Source: Halpernia sp048269545 (GTDB lineage: Bacteria > Bacteroidota > Bacteroidia > Flavobacteriales > Weeksellaceae). Taken from it: DNA of 64,000 bases. The DNA lies in contig NZ_JBLXIJ010000005.1 in the NCBI RefSeq assembly GCF_048269545.1, positions 1-64,000 of the forward strand. The letters are read 5' to 3'. The notes beneath the pieces were generated by a model. The model was given only the letters and a program-made list of their open reading frames with translations. It did no database searches and was not told the origin of the DNA. The position numbers and the translations under genes are program-made. This document shows positions 1 through 8,978 of this stretch, piece after piece. How positions within the stretch are numbered: position 1 is the first letter of the stretch; the number at the start of each line of letters is the position of its first letter.

Positions 1-41
1 TCTATTCGCATTGTCATTCAAAAATGGCACATAACTTGTTT

Positions 42-106
42 ATATGTATCATAAAATGATACATATCCACCCAAATTAGGTGGGATATGTATCACTTCCG
101 TGATAC
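42..106. repeat. Chain of three overlapping hairpins
   Basis: Seen directly: bases 42-52 pair perfectly with 56-66 (11 bp, 3-base loop); 58-71 pair with 79-93 (9 bp plus 5 bp around a bulged G at 84); 89-95 pair with 100-106 (7 bp, 4-base loop). The arms share the word ATATGTATC and its complement, so neighbouring hairpins compete for the same bases. It lies beyond the 3' end of the leftward tex gene. No long T tract follows, so it is not a textbook terminator; it could be a repeat remnant or a structured 3' region of tex or of a gene to the left of the window. Confidence 0.6.
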
Positions 107-192
107 TTTATTATATAGTAAATGTAAAAAAATTATTTCTTTAAATCATAATATTAATAACAAAAAAGTGAATAATAATTTCAAACTCTCAT

Positions 193-2316
193 TTATAAAA
201 CCATCGTTAACTGCACGCGTTTCCGGTCTTCATCTACTTCCAAAACCTTCACCATTACTTGCTGCTGCAATTTTACGACTTCATTGACGTCTGACACAAA
301 ACCTTCTTTTAATTGGGAAATATGCACAAGGCCGCTTTCTTTGATTCCCAAATCAACGAAGCAGCCAAAAGCCGTGATGTTGTTCACAATTCCAGGAACG
401 GTCATTCCTGCTTTTAGATTTTTTATGGATTTTAAATTGGGGTCAAACTCAAAGACTTTTGCAGATTTTCTCGGGTCTAAACCGGGTTTTTCGAGTTCCT
501 TTAAAATATCCTTTATGCCTAAAACCCCGATGTTTTCAGAAATATAGTTTTCGGGATTTATTAACTTAATTTTCTCTTTATTGCCAATCAGTTCTTCAGA
601 TTTTAATTTTAAATTTTTTGCCATTTTTTCTACCAAATCATAAGTTTCGGGATGAACGGAAGAATTATCCAAAGGGTTTTTTGCATTGTGAATACGCAAA
701 AACGCAGAAGATTGCTGAAAGGCTTTTTCACCCAAACGCGGTACTTTTTTCAATTCCTTTCGGCTTTGGAAAGCACCATTTTCTGTGCGGAAATTCACAA
801 TATTTTCTGCCATTTTTTCACCGATTCCAGAAACGTAGCTTAATAGAGATTTACTTGCCGTGTTTAGATTAATTCCGACAGAATTCACGCATCGCATCAC
901 TACAGAATCCAGTTCGTTTTTTAATTTTAATTGATCCACATCGTGTTGGTATTGTCCGACTCCGATTGATTTTGCATCAATTTTCACCAATTCCGCCAAA
1001 GGATCCGACAATCTTCTGCCAATGGAAACCGCGCCCCGAACGGTGACGTCATAATTTCCAAATTCTTCTCTAGCAATTTTACTCGCCGAATAAATAGACG
1101 CGCCCGCTTCGGAAACCACGAAAACCTGTAAATCTCTGTCAAAGCGGATCTTTTTAATGAAAAACTCGGTTTCCCGCCCCGCCGTTCCGTTGCCAATAGA
1201 AATCGCTTCTATATTATAAGCGGATATTAAAGATTTAATTTTTTTCACCGCCATCGCCGTTTCGTTTTGTGGTGGATGTGGGAAAATAGTTTCATTGTGC
1301 AATAAATCACCTTTTTCATCCAGACAAACCACTTTGCATCCCGTTCTGAAACCGGGATCAATCGCGAGAATTCTTTTTTCGCCTAAAGGTGGCGCGAGCA
1401 ATAACTGGCTTAAATTTTCCGCAAAAACCTGGATTGATTTTTCATCGGCTTTGGCTTTGGCTTCGGCTAAAACTTCGGTGGAAAGGGAAGGTTCGAGTAG
1501 TCTTTTATAAGAATCTTCAATGGCTAAATAAATCTGTTCGGCACTTTCTGAATTATTTTTTACGATGGATTTGTCGATAAAATTTAAAGCTTCATTTTTA
1601 TCGACCTCAATTTTCGTCCGGACAAAACCTTCAGTTTCAGCGCGAAGAATTGCCAACAAACGGTGTGAAGGAATTCTATTTAAACTTTCCTGCCAGTCGA
1701 AATATTGCTTGAATTTTTGTGCAGCATCTTCTTCTAATTTTGTTTTAATCACTTTTGAAGTTATTAAAGCCGTTTTTTGAAATAATCTACGCAAGTTTTT
1801 TCGGACATAAATATTTTCATTAATCCATTCTGCCATAATATCGCGCGCGCCTTGGAAAGCTTCATCAACAGTCTGAATATTGTCGTTTAAATATTTTTGT
1901 GCTAATGAATTTAAATTGGAAGAATTTTGCGCCATAATGATCTTTGCGAAAGGTTCTAAACCATTTTCCCGCGCAGAATCGGCTTTGGTTTTGCGTTTCT
2001 TTTTAAAGGGTAGATAATAATCTTCAAGTTCCTGTAAGTCGAAACTGCTTTCAATTCTTTGTTTTAAATCTGCTGTCAAAGCATCTTGCTCTTCCATAGA
2101 TTTTAAAATATTTTCTTTACGTTTTAAAATTTCAAAAAACTGGTGATTAAGTTTATAAATATCTTCAATTTGCACTTCGTTTAAATTTCCTGTAGTATCT
2201 TTTCGGTAGCGCGCGATAAAGGGAATCGTGCAATCTTCGGAAAAAAGTTTTAAAGTGTTTTCAATACTCTTAGAAGAAATATTAATTCTTTCTTGGATGA
2301 AGTTTATATTGGTCAT
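193..2316 (-). CDS. tex: Tex family RNA-binding transcription accessory protein
   Basis: Cytoplasmic nucleic-acid-binding protein of the Tex family, conserved in most bacteria and tied to transcription and expression of some virulence genes in other species. At 707 aa it has the usual order: helical N-terminal Tex region, a YqgF/RNase H-like domain starting near residue 315 (AIDPGFRTGC, Asp320), helix-hairpin-helix repeats around 480-560 (VSGIGEKMAENI), and a C-terminal S1 RNA-binding domain from about 635 (GMTVPGIVNNITAFGCFVDLG). ATG start at 2316, divergent from bipA with about 155 bases between. Length is normal for Bacteroidota Tex. Family assignment is secure; the physiological role here is unknown. 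Confidence 0.97.
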   Translation of the reverse strand: MTNINFIQERINISSKSIENTLKLFSEDCTIPFIARYRKDTTGNLNEVQIEDIYKLNHQFFEILKRKENILKSMEEQDALTADLKQRIESSFDLQELEDYYLPFKKKRKTKADSARENGLEPFAKIIMAQNSSNLNSLAQKYLNDNIQTVDEAFQGARDIMAEWINENIYVRKNLRRLFQKTALITSKVIKTKLEEDAAQKFKQYFDWQESLNRIPSHRLLAILRAETEGFVRTKIEVDKNEALNFIDKSIVKNNSESAEQIYLAIEDSYKRLLEPSLSTEVLAEAKAKADEKSIQVFAENLSQLLLAPPLGEKRILAIDPGFRTGCKVVCLDEKGDLLHNETIFPHPPQNETAMAVKKIKSLISAYNIEAISIGNGTAGRETEFFIKKIRFDRDLQVFVVSEAGASIYSASKIAREEFGNYDVTVRGAVSIGRRLSDPLAELVKIDAKSIGVGQYQHDVDQLKLKNELDSVVMRCVNSVGINLNTASKSLLSYVSGIGEKMAENIVNFRTENGAFQSRKELKKVPRLGEKAFQQSSAFLRIHNAKNPLDNSSVHPETYDLVEKMAKNLKLKSEELIGNKEKIKLINPENYISENIGVLGIKDILKELEKPGLDPRKSAKVFEFDPNLKSIKNLKAGMTVPGIVNNITAFGCFVDLGIKESGLVHISQLKEGFVSDVNEVVKLQQQVMVKVLEVDEDRKRVQLTMVL

Positions 2317-2445
2317 TTTAGAAATTTAAAGTAACAAATGTAATGTTTAAAGGATTTGTAGGCAATTATTTAATTTAGTAAATATTCAATTTTAAACAAA
2401 GAATTATAATAATAATTACATTAATAATAATTCACGAAAAATGAT

Positions 2446-2453
2446 TACTTTTG
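2446..2453 (+). promoter_or_regulatory. Promoter -7 box of bipA (TAnnTTTG)
   Basis: TACTTTTG matches the Bacteroidota housekeeping -7 consensus TAnnTTTG and ends 18 bases before the bipA ATG. No clear TTG -33 element is seen at the expected 17-23 base spacing, so the call rests on the -7 box and position. Confidence 0.55.
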
Positions 2454-2471
2454 CACTCGTAAAAAATAAGT

Positions 2472-4277
2472 ATGCAAAATATTAGAAATATCGCAATTAT
2501 TGCCCACGTTGACCACGGAAAAACAACTTTGGTTGATAAAATAATCCATGCCACAAGTGTTTTTAGAGATAATCAGGAAACTGGTGAATTAATAATGGAT
2601 AATAACGATCTTGAAAGAGAACGTGGAATTACCATTTTGTCTAAAAATATTTCTGTGATGTATCACGGTACAAAAATTAATGTAATTGATACGCCCGGTC
2701 ACGCCGATTTCGGTGGAGAAGTAGAGCGTGTTTTGAAAATGGCAGATGGTGTTTTATTATTAGTAGATGCGTTTGAAGGTCCGATGCCGCAAACGCGTTT
2801 CGTTTTGCAAAAAGCTTTAGAATTAGGTTTAAGACCAGTTGTGGTAATTAATAAAGTGGATAAACCCAACTGCAGACCAGAAGAAGTTCACGATCAAGTT
2901 TTCGACTTATTTTTTAATCTTGATGCAACAGAAGAACAATTGGATTTTCCAGCTTTTTATGGTTCTTCTAAACAAGGTTGGTTTAATACCACTACAGAAC
3001 AAACAGAAAATATTTTCCCATTATTAGATGGTATTCTGCAATATGTTCCCGCTCCAGAAGCTAAAGAAGGTCCACTTAGAATGCAAATTGTTTCTTTGGA
3101 TTTCTCTTCATTTTTAGGAAGAATTGCGATTGGTAAAATCATTCAAGGTTCTGTAAAAGAATCTCAATGGATTGGTTTGGCGCAAGAAGATGGCAAAATT
3201 GTAAAAGGAAAAGTAAAAGAATTATACGTTTTTGAAGGTCTTGGAAAGAAAAAAGTGCAGGAAGTAAAAGCAGGTGATATTTGTGCAATTGTAGGTTTTG
3301 ATAAATTCCAAATTGGTGATTCATTTGTAGATCTTGAAAATCCGGATCCATTACCAAGAACGGCAATTGATGAGCCCACTTTAAACATGACGTTCTCAAT
3401 AAATAATTCCCCTTTCTTTGGAAAAGACGGAAAATACGTTACATCAAATCATTTGAAAGAGAGATTGATGCGTGAGTTAGAGAAAAATTTAGCTTTAAGA
3501 GTAGAACCAACTGATGATGCAAATACATTTTTAGTTTTCGGACGTGGTATTTTACACTTATCTGTTTTAATTGAAACTATGCGAAGAGAAGGCTATGAAA
3601 TGACCATTGGACAACCGCAAGTAATTATAAAAGAAATAGATGGTGTAAAATGTGAACCTTATGAAAGTATGGTGGTAGATGTTCCTGCAGAATTTGCTTC
3701 TAGAGTTATTGATTTAGCAACGCAAAGAAAAGGTGATCTTCATATTATGGAAACAAAAGGTGAAATGCAGCATTTGGAATTTGAAATTCCATCTCGTGGA
3801 TTAATCGGTTTGCGTTCTCAAATGTTAACTGCAACTGCAGGAGAAGCAATTATGGCACACCGTTTCTTAGAATATAAACCTTTCAAAGGTGCAATTCCAG
3901 GAAGAAGTAATGGTGTTTTGGTAAGTAAATCACAAGGTCCTGCAACTGAATATTCTATTGCAAAATTACAAGATAGAGGTCGTTTTTATGTGGATCCAGG
4001 CGAAGAAATTTATGGAGGTATGATTATCGGTGAGCAAAATAAACCGGGAGATTTGGTTGTAAATATTGTAGAAGCAAAACAATTAAACAACATCCGTGCA
4101 GCTGGGAAAGATAAAGATGGAAATATTGCACCGAAAACATTATTCTCTTTAGAAGAATGTATGGAGTATATTCAGGAAGATGAAGCGATAGAAATTACGC
4201 CGAACTTCATCAGAATGCGTAAAAAAATCTTATCTGAAGAAGAAAGAAAAAGAAATGACAGAATGGCGAAATCGTAA
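2472..4277 (+). CDS. typA: Translational GTPase BipA/TypA
   Basis: Ribosome-associated GTPase of the EF-G/LepA class, known in other bacteria for 50S assembly and growth at low temperature or under stress. 601 aa, the normal size. The G domain is complete: G1 AHVDHGKTTLVDK (residues 11-23), switch region RERGITI, G3 DTPGHADFGGEVERV and G4 NKVD; then beta-barrel domain II, EF-G-like domains III and V, and the TypA-specific C-terminal domain (GRFYVDPGEEIYGGMIIGE lies in it). Single gene with its own -7 box and a strong terminator directly after the stop. Divergent from tex. Confidence 0.98.
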   Translation: MQNIRNIAIIAHVDHGKTTLVDKIIHATSVFRDNQETGELIMDNNDLERERGITILSKNISVMYHGTKINVIDTPGHADFGGEVERVLKMADGVLLLVDAFEGPMPQTRFVLQKALELGLRPVVVINKVDKPNCRPEEVHDQVFDLFFNLDATEEQLDFPAFYGSSKQGWFNTTTEQTENIFPLLDGILQYVPAPEAKEGPLRMQIVSLDFSSFLGRIAIGKIIQGSVKESQWIGLAQEDGKIVKGKVKELYVFEGLGKKKVQEVKAGDICAIVGFDKFQIGDSFVDLENPDPLPRTAIDEPTLNMTFSINNSPFFGKDGKYVTSNHLKERLMRELEKNLALRVEPTDDANTFLVFGRGILHLSVLIETMRREGYEMTIGQPQVIIKEIDGVKCEPYESMVVDVPAEFASRVIDLATQRKGDLHIMETKGEMQHLEFEIPSRGLIGLRSQMLTATAGEAIMAHRFLEYKPFKGAIPGRSNGVLVSKSQGPATEYSIAKLQDRGRFYVDPGEEIYGGMIIGEQNKPGDLVVNIVEAKQLNNIRAAGKDKDGNIAPKTLFSLEECMEYIQEDEAIEITPNFIRMRKKILSEEERKRNDRMAKS

Positions 4278-4295
4278 TTCTCATTAAATATAAAA

Positions 4296-4330
4296 AATCC
4301 GTCCCGAACAATTCGGAACGGATTCTTTTT
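4296..4330 (+). terminator. Rho-independent terminator after bipA
   Basis: AATCCGTcCCGAA pairs with TTCGGaACGGATT (12 pairs around one mismatch, 3-base loop), followed by CTTTTTT. The A run on the other side means it can also stop the leftward DUF4920 gene, which ends at 4357. Confidence 0.85.
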
Positions 4331-4356
4331 TGGGTTTATTTATGAAATGATATAAT

Positions 4357-4863
4357 TTAATCTACTACTTTTATTCCACTTGCCATAAATCTTACTTCTT
4401 GTTTTGGTTTTGTAATCATCGCAATTTCTTCTTTGGATTTTTTCGCATCTTCTGCGTAGTGTTTTAACTCTTCTACAGAAGTCATTTTCAATTCTGCGTT
4501 TCCGGTTAATACTACGTTTTTACCATTTAAAGCTAAAGGAACTAAGAAAGCATGATCTTTTGTTTTTACAAAAAATCGATTTTTGCTGTCTGTTTTTATT
4601 GTTAACCAACAACCTTCTTCTTCGCAAACTTGCGTCACTCTTCCTTTGATGGAAACATTTTCTATCTTATTGTTTTTTAATAATTTTTTTTCTAATTGGG
4701 TTGCACTTATTGCATTTTTTACAGACGTTTCTGTGACCGCAGCTCCATAGATTTCTCCAGTTAATGCTTTTCCTTCGGGCGGCCCGCTCTTTTTTGCCTT
4801 TTCGGTTTGTGCAAAAGTCAAAGTGCTAAAAGATAATATTAAAGCTAAAAATATTTTTTTCAT
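4357..4863 (-). CDS. DUF4920 domain-containing exported protein
   Basis: 168 aa. An N-terminal signal peptide (MKKIFLALILSFSTLTFAQ, cleavage expected after Ala18) points to export to the periplasm. The rest resembles the Bacteroidota DUF4920 family, an OB-fold-like domain: GEIYGAAVTETSV near the start, then KGRVTQVCEEEGCWLTIKT with the paired cysteines of the family's CxxxGCW signature around residues 81-86, and RFFVKTKDHAFLVP. Function unknown; the cysteine motif suggests metal or redox chemistry, but that is inference. Convergent with bipA, sharing its terminator region; upstream it faces the permease gene divergently. Confidence 0.85.
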   Translation of the reverse strand: MKKIFLALILSFSTLTFAQTEKAKKSGPPEGKALTGEIYGAAVTETSVKNAISATQLEKKLLKNNKIENVSIKGRVTQVCEEEGCWLTIKTDSKNRFFVKTKDHAFLVPLALNGKNVVLTGNAELKMTSVEELKHYAEDAKKSKEEIAMITKPKQEVRFMASGIKVVD

Positions 4864-4951
4864 TTTTCTTAATTTTGGTAAAAATAGAACTTTCTTTTTA
4901 ATTTTTATTAAAGGAATTCAGAAATACGTATTAAATTATCTTGAAAAAAAT

Positions 4952-4959
4952 TATATTTG
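4952..4959 (+). promoter_or_regulatory. Promoter -7 box of the APC permease
   Basis: TATATTTG fits TAnnTTTG and ends 20 bases before the ATG at 4980. No TTG at suitable spacing was found. Confidence 0.5.
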
Positions 4960-4979
4960 ATAATTCAAAATAAAAACTA

Positions 4980-6386
4980 ATGAATAGAAAACTGAAACTT
5001 TGGGATGCCGTTATGCTTGTAATGGGTTCTATGATTGGCTCTGGAATCTTTATTGTGAGTGCAGATATGATGCGAAATTTAGGTTCTGGATTTTGGCTCA
5101 TCGTCGTTTGGATTATTACCGGAGTAATGACAATTGCCGCTGCAATTAGTTATGGAGAACTTTCCGCTTTATTTCCAAAAGCTGGCGGACAATATACTTA
5201 TATCACAAAAATATTTGGAAAAATGTCAGGTTTCCTTTACGGATGGGGACTTTTTACCGTCATTCAAACTGGAACAATTGCCGCTGTTGCAATGGCTTTC
5301 AGTAAGTTTACCGCTTATTTAATTCCAAGTTTAAACGAAGCGGCACCCATTTTTCAACAAGGAGAATTTCAAATCACTTGGATTCAAATTCTCTCAATTT
5401 TTGTTATTATTTTTCTTACATACATTAATACCCGAGGAATTAAAAATGGAAAAATTGTTCAAGATATTTTTACAGCAGCAAAGATAATCGCTCTTTTGGG
5501 AATTATTTTTCTCGGTTTTATTTTAGTTAAAAATTCACATTGGTCAGAAAACATGAGTTTTGGAACTCAAGTTTTTCAAAATTTAAAAAATACGTCATGG
5601 CAACCCATTTCTGGTTTGGCTTTAATGGGCGGAATTGCAGCTGCGATGGTTGGTTCCGTTTTTAGTTCTGTGGCTTGGGAAAATGTAACTTTTATGTCGG
5701 GGGAAATAGAAAATCCTAAAAAGAATGTTGTAAAATCAATGGTTTTGGGAACTTCCGTTGTAATGGTTTTGTATTTATTAATCAATTTAGTTTATTTGAA
5801 TGTTTTAGATCGTGACGGAATTGCTTTTGCCTTAAAAGATAGAACTGCAGTTGCTGCGTCACAACAAATTTTCGGTGAGGTGGGAACAATTATCATTGCA
5901 GTTTTAGTTATGATTTCTACTTTTGGTTGTATTAATGGGATGGTTTTCGCTGGTTCTCGTGTGTTTCAAACTATGGCAAAAGATGGTTTGTTTTTTAAAG
6001 CAGCAATAGAAAATAATAAAAATGGAGTTCCGGGAAAATCACTTTGGATGCAATGTTTTTGGGCGTGCGTTTTAGCATTGAGTGGACAATATGGTGATTT
6101 ACTAGATATGATTTCATTTGTAATTGTACTCTTTTATATGATTACCGTTTTTGGCGTTATTTATTTAAGATTTAAAAGTCCGGAATTGGAACGTCCTTAT
6201 AAAACGTGGCTTTATCCAATTACACCATTAATTTATTTATTAATTGGAACTACGTTTTGTGTTCTTTTAATTTTCTACAAACCACAATATACATGGCCCG
6301 GATTTATTTTAATTCTTCTTGGAGTTCCAGTTTATCTTTTCATAAATAGAAATAAAAAGAATATTAATGAAATTGAAGAAATTTAA
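4980..6386 (+). CDS. APC family amino acid permease
   Basis: Inner-membrane secondary transporter of 468 aa with about 12 hydrophobic segments, the standard APC (amino acid-polyamine-organocation) layout. The first helix carries the family's broken-helix glycine signature (VMGSMIGSGIFIVSADMM, residues 14-31), followed by the conserved ISYGELSALFPKAGGQYTYI region of helix 2 and the adjacent loop. Helix 6 region contains SVFSSVAWENVTFMSGEIENP, where the E near PKKN is typical of the LAT/APA subgroup. Substrate cannot be read from sequence; LAT-like exchangers commonly carry neutral amino acids. Stands alone between its own -7 box and a bidirectional terminator. Confidence 0.93.
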   Translation: MNRKLKLWDAVMLVMGSMIGSGIFIVSADMMRNLGSGFWLIVVWIITGVMTIAAAISYGELSALFPKAGGQYTYITKIFGKMSGFLYGWGLFTVIQTGTIAAVAMAFSKFTAYLIPSLNEAAPIFQQGEFQITWIQILSIFVIIFLTYINTRGIKNGKIVQDIFTAAKIIALLGIIFLGFILVKNSHWSENMSFGTQVFQNLKNTSWQPISGLALMGGIAAAMVGSVFSSVAWENVTFMSGEIENPKKNVVKSMVLGTSVVMVLYLLINLVYLNVLDRDGIAFALKDRTAVAASQQIFGEVGTIIIAVLVMISTFGCINGMVFAGSRVFQTMAKDGLFFKAAIENNKNGVPGKSLWMQCFWACVLALSGQYGDLLDMISFVIVLFYMITVFGVIYLRFKSPELERPYKTWLYPITPLIYLLIGTTFCVLLIFYKPQYTWPGFILILLGVPVYLFINRNKKNINEIEEI

Positions 6387-6436
6387 TTTTATAAAGTTCT
6401 ATTAAAAATCAATTTTTCAAAATAAATCAAAAGAAA

Positions 6437-6466
6437 AAAGCTTATCAAAATAATCTGATAAGCTTT
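6437..6466. terminator. Bidirectional terminator between permease and cupredoxin
   Basis: AAAGCTTATCA (6437-6447) pairs perfectly with TGATAAGCTTT (6456-6466), 8-base loop, with A and T runs on the two sides. It sits between two convergent genes. Confidence 0.85.
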
Positions 6467-6489
6467 CTTCTAAACCATGAAAATATAAC

Positions 6490-6873
6490 TTATTGCAAGT
6501 TTATATAACCTTTCATTGTTGGATGGATACTGCAAAATAGAGAATCACTTTGTGTTGGAACAAATGTCCAAGATTCGCCTGGTTGAAGAAGAGGTGATGC
6601 CCATTTTTTACCGGGTAACTGCGTCACATTATGAGCAACAATATCATTATTCGTAAAAATTAGTGTGTCGCCCGATTTTGCTTCAATAACATTTGGTGTA
6701 AATTTCATCCCCACAATCGAAATCTTTTGTGTTTCTGATGGTTTAAGTGTTTCCTCAGTTTGTGTTGTTGTAGCTTCCGGTTCTATATTGGCTGGTTCTG
6801 TTTTATTACAGCTCGCAAAAGTGAGCGCAATACACACAAACCAGAAGTTTCTAAATTTAAATAACTGGTTCAT
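6490..6873 (-). CDS. Cupredoxin-domain lipoprotein (plastocyanin-like)
   Basis: 127 aa small copper protein, probably membrane-anchored on the periplasmic side. Residues 1-22 form a lipoprotein-type signal ending FASC (Cys22), followed by an acidic/Thr-rich linker. The domain (about 50-127) has type-1 copper ligands in the right order: His81 (VAHNV), then Cys114, His117 and Met120 (CSIHPTM). Likely an electron carrier or copper-handling protein; partner unknown. It lies 6 bases after the DUF4142 gene on the same strand, so the two are probably co-transcribed. Confidence 0.88.
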   Translation of the reverse strand: MNQLFKFRNFWFVCIALTFASCNKTEPANIEPEATTTQTEETLKPSETQKISIVGMKFTPNVIEAKSGDTLIFTNNDIVAHNVTQLPGKKWASPLLQPGESWTFVPTQSDSLFCSIHPTMKGYINLQ

Positions 6874-6879
6874 TTTCTT

Positions 6880-7416
6880 TTATTTAAGACTTTTTTGTAA
6901 CATTTTTGCATGTTCTAAATGTTCTTTGAAAAGTGGAACTGCACTTTGCAATAAGGCTTTTAATTCTGCATTTTGTGCTTGTGGAATTAAAACGGTTTCT
7001 ACGGCAGAAATTACTGCAGTATGATATGCAACTTCATTATCTACATAAGCCTTATCAAAAGCTTTGCCTTTTTTAGATTTTAAATCTTTTTTTGTTTTTT
7101 CAGCTTGTGCATTTAATGATTTACTTACTGCATTATCTTCTGGCGTAACTTTTAGTTTTGTTACTAATTTTGTAGCCATACCAATTATTGCAGAGTGATC
7201 TGTTGCCATCGTTTTTGCAAATTTTAAAACTTGAGGGTTTTTGGTTTTAGATTCTGCAATCTTCGCATAATTAATGTCTATTTGATTCGCGGTTACTGCA
7301 ACATGTGCAATTTGCGCATCATTAAGTTTTGTAGATTGTGCATTTGCATTTGAGCTTAATAAAATAGCACCTGCAAATGCGCCGGCTGCTAAAATTAAAT
7401 TTTTGATTGGTTTCAT
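6880..7416 (-). CDS. DUF4142 domain-containing exported protein
   Basis: 178 aa. A signal peptide (about residues 1-26, ending NANAQ) is followed by an all-helical, ferritin-like DUF4142 domain: DAQIAHVAVTANQIDINYAK, FAKTMATDHSAIIGMA, then KAYVDNEVAYHTAVISAVET and LPLFKEHLEHAKML-type helices with conserved His residues. Function of the family is unknown; it is periplasmic and often stress-related by annotation only. Upstream gene of a two-gene unit with the cupredoxin. Confidence 0.9.
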   Translation of the reverse strand: MKPIKNLILAAGAFAGAILLSSNANAQSTKLNDAQIAHVAVTANQIDINYAKIAESKTKNPQVLKFAKTMATDHSAIIGMATKLVTKLKVTPEDNAVSKSLNAQAEKTKKDLKSKKGKAFDKAYVDNEVAYHTAVISAVETVLIPQAQNAELKALLQSAVPLFKEHLEHAKMLQKSLK

Positions 7417-7525
7417 AATTATGAAATTTTATAGGTTAAGAATTATTTGTACAGTAATTAGATACAGAAACTAAATTTAGGATACAAAAAATTTCATATT
7501 TTAGACAAATAAATAAATGGCTCCA

Positions 7526-8173
7526 ATGAAGAATTTTTACTTATTATTATTCTGTTTCTTTTCACTTGCTTTCAAAGCTCAAAAAGACAAAATAAATTTT
7601 GAAGAAATCAAAACCAATGTGCAAGATTCTACTTCTAAATATTTTTATGAAAGAATAGTTTTCAGATTTCAATATGATCCAACTTTGCTTGATTCTTTGG
7701 AAATGAAACATTTGTATTATGGAAAATTTTATTCTAAATATAAGAGAGATGGTTTTAATTTTGACAAATTCGATTTTGTAAAAAATTTTAGAAGCAGAGA
7801 TTCTGAGGAAAATATAAAAAAAGCAGATCAACTTTTATATAAAGATCCTACAGATTTAGAAGTTTTAGCAATTGTATTACAAGTTTTTTCTAAAGAAAAT
7901 AGTGATAATAGAGAATTTGGTTTACGTGCGATGCAACTTCGGCGCTTGCTGGAAACGATTTTGAAATCTGGATCTGGCGAAGATGAAAATTCTGCTTTCA
8001 CGGTAATGTCAGTTTCTGATGAATTTGTTTTGGCAGGATTTTTAAAAATAAATTTACACACCTTTAAACGTGCTTCTAAAATGACAAAAGACGCCACTTT
8101 TGACCGATGGAAAGATGGAAAAAAAATGTTGATTTTTAGAATAATGAAAGATGAAAGTTTAGCAAAAGACTAA
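7526..8173 (+). CDS. Exported protein resembling DUF4919
   Basis: 215 aa from the ATG at 7526; an in-frame ATG at 7517 would add three residues. I prefer 7526 because MKNFYLLLFCFFSLAFKAQ then forms a clean signal peptide. The mature part contains YDPTLLDSLEMKHLYYGKFY, a pattern I associate with the Bacteroidota DUF4919 family, and a central helical stretch resembling a tetratricopeptide-like pair (KADQLLYKDPTDLEVLAIVL). No catalytic motif is visible. Ends 2 bases from the convergent DUF4442 gene. Confidence 0.75.
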   Translation: MKNFYLLLFCFFSLAFKAQKDKINFEEIKTNVQDSTSKYFYERIVFRFQYDPTLLDSLEMKHLYYGKFYSKYKRDGFNFDKFDFVKNFRSRDSEENIKKADQLLYKDPTDLEVLAIVLQVFSKENSDNREFGLRAMQLRRLLETILKSGSGEDENSAFTVMSVSDEFVLAGFLKINLHTFKRASKMTKDATFDRWKDGKKMLIFRIMKDESLAKD

Positions 8174-8175
8174 TT

Positions 8176-8631
8176 TTATTTCTTCACTTTAAAACTCCAT
8201 TTAAATTGAAATTTTGAAACGATTTCACCGAGTTCATTAATTCCTTCAGAAAATAAATTTATTTCTACACCTTCATTTGTTTCAATTGCTTTTTTCAAAA
8301 CGGCATCTATTTCTGAACCTTGGTTGCAAGTAAATGTAATTTTCCCTGTCGCTTTTTTTGTAAATTCTGCAGATTGTTCCGTCACTAACATTGAAATTTT
8401 GAGTCCAGATTTTCTAATTTTTTCTGCACACATAATTCCTGTAGAAAATTCCGCCGCCATCCCTTGAACTGCCCAAAACATAGAATTAAAAGGATTTTGA
8501 TTAAACCAAGCCAATCTAACTTTTGTGACGCATTCTGTTTCAGTTAAAGATTTTAATCTAACTCCTGCCAAAAAGGAAATTGGGATTTTTGCGAATAGAT
8601 AAAGGTGAAATTGAAATTTACTCATTTTCAA
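8176..8631 (-). CDS. DUF4442 domain protein, hotdog-fold thioesterase-like
   Basis: 151 aa with the DUF4442 pattern: FLAGVRLKSLTETECVTKVR, FNQNPFNSMFWAVQGMAAEF and the strand GKITFTCNQGSEI. DUF4442 belongs to the hotdog superfamily related to PaaI-type acyl-CoA thioesterases; the NPFNSMFWAVQGMAAE helix corresponds to the central hotdog helix. Substrate unknown. ATG at 8631. It follows the DUF2007 gene at 56 bases on the same strand and ends 2 bases from the stop of the convergent upstream-named secreted protein. Confidence 0.82.
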   Translation of the reverse strand: MKMSKFQFHLYLFAKIPISFLAGVRLKSLTETECVTKVRLAWFNQNPFNSMFWAVQGMAAEFSTGIMCAEKIRKSGLKISMLVTEQSAEFTKKATGKITFTCNQGSEIDAVLKKAIETNEGVEINLFSEGINELGEIVSKFQFKWSFKVKK

Positions 8632-8687
8632 AAATACTTAATTATTGAAGGTTTTCACAAAAATTCTCTATTTAATGAATAATAATT

Positions 8688-8909
8688 TTATTCTTCAGAC
8701 TCATCTAAATCAACTTCTTCATTTAAGATTTCAACTGCTTTTTCAAAATCATCTTCATTTATGAGCAATTCATAATTTTGCGAAATAGGAAAAACTGCGA
8801 CGTTATTTACATATTCGTTCTTAATATAAGAATCGATATTTCTAGACGCGAGTTTAGATTTCATAACTTCAATTTCGTAGAGAAAAGAAGATTGCATAAT
8901 TGTTTTCAT
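8688..8909 (-). CDS. DUF2007-like small protein
   Basis: 73 aa. LYEIEVMKSKLASRNIDSYIKNEYV followed by ELLINEDDFEKAVEILNEE matches the DUF2007 (putative signal-transducing) fold, related to PII-like small alpha/beta domains: the end of the protein is strongly acidic (DLDESEE). The family is often annotated as a putative prokaryotic signalling protein, with no demonstrated role that I know of. Short but well supported by family pattern, ATG start and codon use like its neighbours. Confidence 0.8.
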   Translation of the reverse strand: MKTIMQSSFLYEIEVMKSKLASRNIDSYIKNEYVNNVAVFPISQNYELLINEDDFEKAVEILNEEVDLDESEE

Positions 8910-8926
8910 AATTTATTCTTTCAAGT

Positions 8927-8959
8927 AAAAACCGTCCCAAATTTAATTGAAACGGTTTT
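8927..8959 (-). terminator. Terminator after the M3 peptidase
   Basis: On the minus strand AAAACCGT pairs with ACGGTTTT (8952-8959 with 8928-8935) around a 16-base loop, followed by T residues. It begins 20 bases after the M3 stop codon. Confidence 0.7.
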
Positions 8960-8978
8960 AATTAATTAAACTTTAGAA

